DNA from: Massilia sp. BSC265
GTDB taxonomy: Bacteria > Pseudomonadota > Gammaproteobacteria > Burkholderiales > Burkholderiaceae_D
Length of the DNA stretch: 64,000 nt
Assembly: GCF_000740675.1 (NCBI RefSeq)
Contig: NZ_JPXI01000010.1
Span: 215,510 to 279,509 of the forward strand
Reading direction: 5' to 3'
In this document: in pieces, positions 57,660 to 64,000 of the stretch
Layout: each line of letters begins with the position of its first letter
How positions within the stretch are numbered: the first letter of the stretch is position 1
Notes under the pieces: generated by a model
What the model was told of the DNA's origin: nothing
The model's database searches: none
What the model saw: only the letters and a program-made list of their open reading frames with translations
Program-made: the position numbers and the translations under genes

Positions 57660-57876
57660 AAGACCGCCTTCCGGATCAAGAATATTTTGATGATTTTGTT
57701 AAGTCAACCAGCAACTTATCATATTCACGTAAATACTATGCAAGAAAAATATTTTGAATCCGCTAAGGCCAGGCCTGCGTATATACCTGTGTAGCCGTGC
57801 CGCCCCGGCCCCTGCCGTTCCAGCAAGCTCGCCAACGCCCCTGGAGGGGACCCATAACACCAATGAGGAGATCGTC
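57660..57876. other. Divergent region between the sigma-factor gene and the DUF4331 operon
   Basis: About 217 AT-rich bases followed by a GC-richer leader. It must contain the promoters of both the sigma factor and the DUF4331 gene. No ECF-type -35/-10 pair could be assigned with confidence. Confidence 0.45.
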
Positions 57877-59373
57877 ATGCAATATGGTAAGCAACATCGT
57901 TGGGCCGCCGCCCTGCTATCGGGCGCGGCCCTGGCCGCACTGGCCTTGCCAGCCACAGCCTCGAGCCACCGCGAAGCGCCATTCCTGACCAATGCTCCCA
58001 AGGTCGACGGAACCGACTTCTACCTTTTCCGCAGCTACGCGCCCGGGCGCGAAGGCTACGTGACCATGATCGCCAACTTCATTCCCTTCCAGGACCCGCA
58101 GGGCGGCCCGAACTTCTACCAGTTCGACAACAACGCCCTGTATGAAATACACGTCGACAACAACGGCGACGCCAAGGAAGACATCTCCTTCCAGTTCCGC
58201 TTCAAGAGCACCTCCAAGCGCACCGCGCTTAGCGTGGGCGGCCGCCAGGTCCTGATCCCGCTGATCAATTCGAACACCATCAGCGGCGTCAACCCGGCCT
58301 CGCTCAACGTGCGCGAGACCTACACCATCGACATGGTCAAGGGCGACCGCCGCGCCGGCACCCGCGCCCGCCTGGCTTCAGCAACCGGCGGCGCCACCGA
58401 GTTCGACAAACCGGTCGACAACATCGGCGAGAAGACCTTCGGCAGCGCCGGCGGCTACGAGACCTACGCCAACCAGCACATCCATGACGTGAACATCCCC
58501 GGCTGCGGCACCGGCCGTGTCTTCGTCGGCCAGCGCAAGGAACCGTTCTACATCGCGGTCGGGAAGATCTTCGACCTGGTCAACCTGAATCCGCTGGGCG
58601 CTGAAGTCAACGGCAACAAGAACGACCTGGAGAACAAGAACGTCAGCACCATCGCGATCGAAGTACCGATCGGCTGCGTCGCGGCGGCCGGCGAACCGGT
58701 CATCGGCGCCTATGCCACCGCCAGCATGCGCCAGGGCCGCCTGATCAATCCAAGCCCGGCCAGCGGCATCAACAACGCGGTCAAGGAAGGCGGCGCCTGG
58801 GCCCAGGTCTCGCGCCTCGGCATGCCCCTGGTGAACGAAGTCATCATCGGCATGGACGACAAGGACCGTTTCAATACCTCGAAGCCGAAAGATGACGGGC
58901 AGTTCCTCCCCTACGTCACCAACCCGACCCTGCCAGCCTTGATCGAGACCTTGTTCCCGTCCGCCAAGGCGCCCACCAACTTCCCGCGCAACGACCTGGT
59001 GACCGCCTTTCTCAAGGGACTGCCGGGCGTGAACCAGCCGAAGAACGTGGTCGCATCGGAGATGCTGCGCCTGAACACCAGCATCGCCCCGACCGCGCTG
59101 GCCGCGCAGAACCCGATGGGCGTGGCGGCGGGCGACAATGCCGGCTTCCCGAACGGACGCCGTCCGGCCGACGACATCGTCGACATCGCGCTGCGCGTCT
59201 CGATGGGCGCCCTGTGCGTGCTGACCGGCGCCAACGACGCCCTTGGCGTGGGCTGCAAGCCGGCCGATGCGCCTGCCGGCGGCCTGGCCCTGACCGACGG
59301 CGTGCGCAAGAACGCCGCCGCGTTCAAGCCCGCCTTCCCCTACCTGAACACCCCGCTGCCGGGCAACCAGTAA
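57877..59373 (+). CDS. Exported DUF4331 protein
   Basis: A 498-residue exported protein with a signal peptide (1-28, ending LPATAS) and the family hallmark SSHREAPFLTNAPKVDGTDFYLFRSY right after it. Further repeats of the family (QFDNNALYEIHVDNNGDAKED, GKIFDLVNLNPLG, RLGMPLVNEVIIGMDDKDRFN) are present. DUF4331 proteins are beta-rich and of unknown function. GAGGAG precedes the start, and in-frame codons further upstream are unlikely to be used. It begins a rightward operon with a lipoprotein, a repeat protein and a HupE-like protein. Confidence 0.85.
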   Translation: MQYGKQHRWAAALLSGAALAALALPATASSHREAPFLTNAPKVDGTDFYLFRSYAPGREGYVTMIANFIPFQDPQGGPNFYQFDNNALYEIHVDNNGDAKEDISFQFRFKSTSKRTALSVGGRQVLIPLINSNTISGVNPASLNVRETYTIDMVKGDRRAGTRARLASATGGATEFDKPVDNIGEKTFGSAGGYETYANQHIHDVNIPGCGTGRVFVGQRKEPFYIAVGKIFDLVNLNPLGAEVNGNKNDLENKNVSTIAIEVPIGCVAAAGEPVIGAYATASMRQGRLINPSPASGINNAVKEGGAWAQVSRLGMPLVNEVIIGMDDKDRFNTSKPKDDGQFLPYVTNPTLPALIETLFPSAKAPTNFPRNDLVTAFLKGLPGVNQPKNVVASEMLRLNTSIAPTALAAQNPMGVAAGDNAGFPNGRRPADDIVDIALRVSMGALCVLTGANDALGVGCKPADAPAGGLALTDGVRKNAAAFKPAFPYLNTPLPGNQ

Positions 59374-59383
59374 GGAGAACGCC

Positions 59384-59662
59384 ATGACTGCCACCATCCA
59401 CCGCATGCGCAAGGGCGCGCTGCTGGTGTCGCTGGCCCTGCTGCTGGGAGCCTGCAGCGACAACGACGACCGCAAACACGCGGTTGCGCCACCGCCACCG
59501 CCGACCGGCACCGTGCCTCCGCCGCCGGTAGCCGACTCGTTCTTCTCGCTGGTCGCAGCGCGCGTGGCTTCGCTGCTCGACAACGACGAACCCGTCGCAG
59601 TCGACGCAGCTACCGCCACCACACCGGACAACACCGAGCCGGAACCGGTACCGTCCACCTGA
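59384..59662 (+). CDS. Small proline-rich lipoprotein
   Basis: A 92-residue lipoprotein: signal with lipobox LLLGAC (acylated Cys then SDNDDRK), then a Pro-rich stretch (PPPPPTGTVPPPP) and an acidic tail. It starts ten bases after DUF4331 with a TAAGGAG site. The role is unknown; the pairing with DUF4331 points to an outer-membrane partner of that protein. Confidence 0.75.
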   Translation: MTATIHRMRKGALLVSLALLLGACSDNDDRKHAVAPPPPPTGTVPPPPVADSFFSLVAARVASLLDNDEPVAVDAATATTPDNTEPEPVPST

Positions 59663-59714
59663 GCCGCACCGAAGGCGGGGCGCTTCACCGCGTCCCGCCT
59701 TGCCTGGAGAACCG

Positions 59715-60893
59715 ATGAGCGCGAGAATCATCTCCCTGCTGCTCGCAGTGCTGGCATGCGCCGGTGCCGCCGCGGCACCCTATACCCCGGCCAGCGGCCT
59801 GCAGGTGCTGGAACGCCTGCCGGGCCGCTTCGACCCGGTACAGCGCGAGCTGGGGCGCCTGCGCGCCGAGCTGGCCGCCAACCCGTCCGACCTGGAACGC
59901 GCCGCCGCGTTGGCGCGCCGCTACATCGAGCAGGCGCGCCGCGACGGCGACCCGCGCTACCTCGGCTATGCCCAGGCCGCGCTCGCCCCATGGTGGAAGC
60001 AGCCGCGCGCGCAGGCCCCGGCCGAGGTGCTGGTGCTGCGCGCCACCCTGGTCCAGAGCACGCACGCCTTCGCCGAGGCCCTGGCCGACCTCGACGAGGT
60101 GGTGCGGCGCGATGCAGGCAACGCCCAGGCCTGGTTGACTCGCGCCACCATCCAGCTCGTGACGGGCGACCATGCCGGTGCCCGCGCCAGCTGCGCCCGC
60201 CTGTTCGGGCGCGCGCCCGACCTGGTGGTGCAGACCTGCCTGGCCTCGGTGGGCAGCCTCGGCGGCCAGGCCCGCGCCAGCTACCGGCAGCTCGAGCGTA
60301 CCCTCGCCGCCCGTGCCGACAGCCCGGCGCCGCTGCGCTCCTGGTCCCTCACGCTGCTGGCCGAGATGGCCGAGCGGCTCGGCGACCATGCCGCGGCCGA
60401 GGCCCATTTCCGCGCGGCCCTGCAGGCCGATGCGCAGGACACCTACCTGCTGGCCGCCTATGCCGACTTCCTGCTCGAACGCGGGCGTGCGCAGGATGTG
60501 CTGCGCCTGCTCGGGACGCGCACTCAGGCCGACGCCCTGCTGCTGCGCCATGCGCTCGCACTGTCCGCGCTCGGCTCGCCCGAAGCCAAACGCCAGGTCG
60601 CCGCGCTGGCAGCCCGTTTCGAGGCGGCCCGGCGCCGCGGCGACACGGTCCACCGCCGCGAGGAAGCCCGCTTCGCACTGGAGCTTGCCGGCGATCCTGC
60701 CGAGGCGGCACGACTCGCAAAACTCAACTGGGCCGTACAGAAGGAGCCTGCCGACGTGCGTATCCTGGCGCGCGCCGCAGCCGCCAGCGGCGATGCCGAG
60801 GCTGCCCGTCTGGTGCGCGACTGGCTGCGCCAGAGCAGGCTCGAAGACCGCACGCTCGACAGTGCGGCTAGCCGAGCGGAAGCCAGGACATGA
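59715..60893 (+). CDS. Exported TPR-like helical repeat protein
   Basis: A 392-residue protein with a signal peptide (about 1-20, SLLLAVLACAGAAA) and a series of helical repeats of the tetratricopeptide kind (AEALADLDEVVRRDAGNAQAWLTRATIQL, HAAAEAHFRAALQADAQDTYLLAAYADFLLERGR). It probably serves as a protein-binding scaffold in the periplasm. The next gene begins inside its stop codon (ATGA). The TGGAGA site before the ATG supports the start. Confidence 0.75.
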   Translation: MSARIISLLLAVLACAGAAAAPYTPASGLQVLERLPGRFDPVQRELGRLRAELAANPSDLERAAALARRYIEQARRDGDPRYLGYAQAALAPWWKQPRAQAPAEVLVLRATLVQSTHAFAEALADLDEVVRRDAGNAQAWLTRATIQLVTGDHAGARASCARLFGRAPDLVVQTCLASVGSLGGQARASYRQLERTLAARADSPAPLRSWSLTLLAEMAERLGDHAAAEAHFRAALQADAQDTYLLAAYADFLLERGRAQDVLRLLGTRTQADALLLRHALALSALGSPEAKRQVAALAARFEAARRRGDTVHRREEARFALELAGDPAEAARLAKLNWAVQKEPADVRILARAAAASGDAEAARLVRDWLRQSRLEDRTLDSAASRAEART

Positions 60894-62044
60894 CGCGGCG
60901 CCTGTTCACACTGCTGGCGGTCGCGGCCTTGCTGTGGGCGCCTGCGGCATTCGCCCACAAGGCCAGCGACAGCTACCTGAACCTGGCTGTCGACGGCCAG
61001 CGCATCGAAGGCCGCTGGGACATCGCGCTGCGCGACCTCGAGCTGGCTGTCGGGCTCGATGCCGACGGCGACGGCAATCTCACCTGGAACGAGGTACGCG
61101 CCAGGCATGCGGCCATCGAAGCCTATGCGCTGAGCCACCTGAAGCTGTCCGCCGGCGGCGACGATTGCCCCCTCGAGGTGACGCAGCAGTTGGTCGACAG
61201 CCACACCGACGGCGCCTACACGGTGCTGAAGCTGCGTGGCGCCTGTCCAACAGCGGTGGGCACACTGGCAGTCGGCTATACGCTACTGGCCGAGCTCGAT
61301 CCGCAGCACCGCGGCCTGCTCGCGCTGCGCCATGCAGGCACGGGGGCCACCTCCACCGCCATCCTCGGCCCGGACAATCCGCGCCAACAGCTAGGCCTGG
61401 CCGAGCCGGATCGCTGGAGCCAGTTTGCCGAGTATGTGAAACAGGGTGTGTGGCACATCTGGATCGGCTTTGACCACATCCTGTTCCTGCTGTCGCTGCT
61501 GTTGCCTGCCGTACTGCTCTACCGCGAGCGGCAATGGGTGGGCCGGGAGGGCTTCCGCAGCGCCGGAATGGATGTGGTGCGCGTCGTCACCGCCTTCACG
61601 CTGGCGCATTCACTGACCTTGACGCTGGCCGCACTCGGCGTACTGGCGCTGCCCTCGCGCTTGGTCGAATCGGCGATCGCGGCCTCGGTGATCGTGGCGG
61701 CCCTGAACAACATGCGCCCCCTATACCAGCGCGGCCGCGTCCTGTTCGCCTTCGGCTTCGGGCTGCTGCACGGCTTCGGCTTCGCCAGCGTGCTGGCCGA
61801 CCTCGGGCTGCCGCAGGGCGCCCTGCTGCTGTCCCTGGTCGGTTTCAACGTGGGGGTGGAGCTCGGGCAGCTCGCGATCGTGGCGGTGTTCCTGCCGCTG
61901 GCGTGGTGGCTGCGCAATGGCCTGTTCTACCGGCGCGTGATCATGCTGGGCGGTTCGGCTGCGATCGCGCTGGTAGCCGCCGTCTGGCTGCTGGAACGCG
62001 CGCTCGACCTGCAACTGCCCCTATGGGGAGACGCCGCCGCATGA
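60890..62044 (+). CDS. HupE/UreJ-like membrane protein with EF-hand-bearing periplasmic domain
   Basis: A 384-residue protein: signal (1-22), a soluble N-terminal domain (about 23-185) and a C-terminal membrane domain of about six helices with the HupE_UreJ_2 motif VWHIWIGFDHILFLLSLLLP. Positions 57-68 form a perfect EF-hand loop (D57, D59, D61, G62, L64, E68 in DADGDGNLTWNE), which implies calcium binding. HupE-type proteins are predicted metal permeases or accessory proteins; the EF-hand is an unusual addition. It is the last gene of the DUF4331 operon. Confidence 0.8.
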   Translation: MTRRLFTLLAVAALLWAPAAFAHKASDSYLNLAVDGQRIEGRWDIALRDLELAVGLDADGDGNLTWNEVRARHAAIEAYALSHLKLSAGGDDCPLEVTQQLVDSHTDGAYTVLKLRGACPTAVGTLAVGYTLLAELDPQHRGLLALRHAGTGATSTAILGPDNPRQQLGLAEPDRWSQFAEYVKQGVWHIWIGFDHILFLLSLLLPAVLLYRERQWVGREGFRSAGMDVVRVVTAFTLAHSLTLTLAALGVLALPSRLVESAIAASVIVAALNNMRPLYQRGRVLFAFGFGLLHGFGFASVLADLGLPQGALLLSLVGFNVGVELGQLAIVAVFLPLAWWLRNGLFYRRVIMLGGSAAIALVAAVWLLERALDLQLPLWGDAAA

Positions 62045-62075
62045 GGTCGCTGTTGCAAGCTGCGCAAACCAGGCC

Positions 62076-62104
62076 ATACATATGCATTATGTATCAGCTT
62101 TTTT
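62076..62104 (+). terminator. Possible weak terminator of the DUF4331 operon
   Basis: ATACATA-TGCAT-TATGTAT stem followed, after CAGC, by TTTTTT. The stem is AT-rich, so termination would be weak. The rest of the gap to 62180 is AT-rich, with a candidate -10 TAGAAT (62139-62144) for the next gene but no good -35. Confidence 0.4.
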
Positions 62105-62180
62105 ACAAATCCTCTGAGCAATTGATAATTGGTAAAGCTAGAATACTTTTTCCTATACCAATTAAAATTCCAGGGGAAAT

Positions 62181-64000
62181 ATGATACGTCTGCCCATCGG
62201 ACTAGCTGCGCTGTGCCTGAGTGCCACGGTTTTCGCCGCGCCGCCTTTCGACGACAAATTCCGCCAGCTCGACGAACTGCTGCCGACGCCGACCTCCGTG
62301 CGCACCGCATCGGGCGCGCCGGGCCACGCCTACTGGCAGCAGCGCGCCGACTACAAGATGCGCGCCACGCTCGACGAAAGCAAGCGCGCGCTCACCGGCT
62401 CGGGCACCATTACGTACCACAACAATTCCCCTGATACGCTGAAATACCTCTGGCTGCAGCTGGACGAGAACATCTACAAGCCGGATTCGGCTGCCCGCAA
62501 GACCGCCACCCTGCCCTCGCGCGAGGCATGGCAGGCACGCGGCAACGATGGCGTGAAGTTCGACGCCCTGCGCAACGTGCTGGAAGGGAATACCTTCGAG
62601 GGCGGCTTCAACATCCGCAACCTGCGCGACAGCGGCGGCGGCCAGCTGAAGTACACCATCAACGGCACCATGATGCGCATCGACCTGCCGCAGCCGCTCA
62701 AGCCGGGCGCGCGCGTGTCGTTCAGCCTCGACTGGAACTACAACATCAACGAGCAGAAGGTGCTCGGCGGCCGTTCGGGCTACGAGAAGTTCGAAGACGG
62801 TAACGACCTGTTCGAGATCGCCTTGTGGTTCCCGCGCATGGCGGCCTATTACGACGTCTACGGCTGGCAGCACAAGCAGTTCCTGGGCGCCGGCGAGTTC
62901 ACGCTGGAGTTTGGCGACTACGACGTGCAGATCACCGTGCCGTCCGACCACATCGTCGCCTCCACCGGCGAACTGCAGAACCCGAACGAAGTGCTGACCG
63001 CCACCCAGCGCCGGCGCCTGCAACAGGCCCGCACCGCCAAGAAGCCGGTCCTGATCGTGACCCAGGCCGAGGCGGAAGCCGCGGAGAAGGGCCGCGCCAC
63101 CACCACCAAGACCTGGCACTTCAAGGCCAAGAACGTGCGCGACTTCGCTTTTGCCTCGAGCCGCAAGTTCATCTGGGACGCCCAGGGCATCAAGTCGGGC
63201 AACACCGACGTGATGGCCATGTCCTTCTATCCGAAGGAAGGCAACCCGCTGTGGGAACGTTACTCGACCCACGCGATCATCCACACCATCGAACAGTACA
63301 ACAAGTACTCCTTCGACTATCCGTACCCGGTCTCGATTTCCGTGAACGGCCCGGTGGGCGGCATGGAATACCCGATGATCACCTTCAACGGCCCGCGCCC
63401 GGTCAAGGACAAGAAGACCGGCGAGCTGACCTACTCGAAGCGCACCAAGTACGGCCTGATCGGCGTGATCATCCACGAAGTCGGCCACAACTACTTCCCG
63501 ATGATCGTCAACTCGGACGAGCGCCAGTGGACCTGGATGGACGAGGGCATCAACTCCTTCGTGCAGTCGCTGGCCCAGGAAGCCTGGGAAGAAGACTGGG
63601 ATGAAATGCGCGGCCACCCGCGTTCGATCGTCCCCTACATGCGTTCCCAGAACCAGGTGCCGATCATGACCAACTCGGAGTCGCTGCTCCAGTTCGGCAA
63701 CAACGCCTACGCCAAGCCGGCTGCCGCACTGAACATCCTGCGCGAGACCATCCTCGGCCGCGAGCTGTTCGACTTCGCCTTCAAGGAATATGCCGAGCGC
63801 TGGAAGTTCAAGCGCCCGACCCCGGCCGACTTCTTCCGCACGATGGAAGATGCCTCCGGCACCGACCTGGACTGGTTCTGGCGCGGCTGGTTCTACACCA
63901 CCGATGCGGTCGACATCAGCGTCGACGGCATCCTTGAATACACCGTCAGCACCAAGGATCCGGAAATCGAGAAGGCCTGGGCGCGCGCGCGCAAGCAGGA
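62181..64000 (+). CDS. M1-type zinc metallopeptidase, truncated by the window end
   Basis: At least 606 residues, open at the right edge. Signal peptide (1-19), then an aminopeptidase N-like beta-domain, and the zinc motif HEVGH (432-436) with the third ligand E455 in WMDEGIN, 18 residues on, as in M1 enzymes. Upstream, the VNGPVGGMEYPMITF segment contains the M1 exopeptidase motif G(G)MEY, so the protein is likely an exported aminopeptidase (gluzincin) that cuts N-terminal residues from peptides. AGGGGAA precedes the ATG. It is the beginning of a new transcription unit after an AT-rich gap. Confidence 0.88.
   Translation, partial: MIRLPIGLAALCLSATVFAAPPFDDKFRQLDELLPTPTSVRTASGAPGHAYWQQRADYKMRATLDESKRALTGSGTITYHNNSPDTLKYLWLQLDENIYKPDSAARKTATLPSREAWQARGNDGVKFDALRNVLEGNTFEGGFNIRNLRDSGGGQLKYTINGTMMRIDLPQPLKPGARVSFSLDWNYNINEQKVLGGRSGYEKFEDGNDLFEIALWFPRMAAYYDVYGWQHKQFLGAGEFTLEFGDYDVQITVPSDHIVASTGELQNPNEVLTATQRRRLQQARTAKKPVLIVTQAEAEAAEKGRATTTKTWHFKAKNVRDFAFASSRKFIWDAQGIKSGNTDVMAMSFYPKEGNPLWERYSTHAIIHTIEQYNKYSFDYPYPVSISVNGPVGGMEYPMITFNGPRPVKDKKTGELTYSKRTKYGLIGVIIHEVGHNYFPMIVNSDERQWTWMDEGINSFVQSLAQEAWEEDWDEMRGHPRSIVPYMRSQNQVPIMTNSESLLQFGNNAYAKPAAALNILRETILGRELFDFAFKEYAERWKFKRPTPADFFRTMEDASGTDLDWFWRGWFYTTDAVDISVDGILEYTVSTKDPEIEKAWARARKQ

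Overview
The window looks like chromosomal DNA of a high-GC betaproteobacterium, most likely Oxalobacteraceae (Massilia or a close relative). This is inferred from uniformly GC-rich coding sequence, a glucokinase-RpiR fusion of the kind found in Burkholderiales, a TonB-dependent maltodextrin system, a phasin, and the gene repertoire overall. No rRNA, tRNA, CRISPR array, transposase or phage gene was seen. Gene density is high, and only one stretch (23103-23648) exceeds 300 bases without a gene.

Layout. 1-4627: a fragment, a proline-rich envelope protein, and a leftward operon joining a NitT/TauT-type ABC importer to a Sco-type protein and a small cupredoxin-like protein. 4653-28408: carbohydrate region. 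It holds a Glk-RpiR fusion, a periplasmic GH13 amylase, phosphoglucomutase, an MFS sugar transporter, an esterase, a TonB-dependent receptor, a second GH13 enzyme (cyclomaltodextrinase/neopullulanase type) and a 967-residue six-hairpin glycosidase with an N-terminal starch-binding-like module. The logic is outer-membrane uptake, periplasmic debranching and hydrolysis, inner-membrane uptake of the small sugars, then phosphorylation and interconversion. Copies of a palindrome (TGTAGTC-N-GACTACA) sit in the two divergent control regions of this cluster. An alpha/beta hydrolase, a PAS histidine kinase, a beta-propeller protein, a two-component pair and a DEAD-box helicase are interspersed.

28410-43920: lipid kinase, two GNAT acetyltransferases, a CodA-like deaminase, a phasin, a heterodimeric ABC exporter, a hypothetical protein, an ABC-2-like ATPase/permease/DUF2243 module, a TPR diguanylate cyclase and a small lipoprotein. 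Two 97-bp palindromic elements of one family lie inside this part.

44018-52103: a compact five-gene leftward operon that is the most unusual part of the window. It encodes a zinc-ribbon beta-like/WD-style protein, a membrane protein with a periplasmic vWA-like domain, a small membrane protein, a 1225-residue bacterial tubulin-like protein with a C-terminal GYF_2-like domain, and a membrane-anchored zinc-ribbon protein. I cannot name a characterised system that matches it.

52325-64000: M29-like aminopeptidase, GAF histidine kinase, a MerR regulator with a clear operator facing a small membrane protein, a PhyH-type dioxygenase, an ECF sigma/anti-sigma pair next to a DUF4331/lipoprotein/repeat protein/HupE-like operon (the HupE-like protein carries an EF-hand loop), and an M1-type metallopeptidase cut off by the window end.
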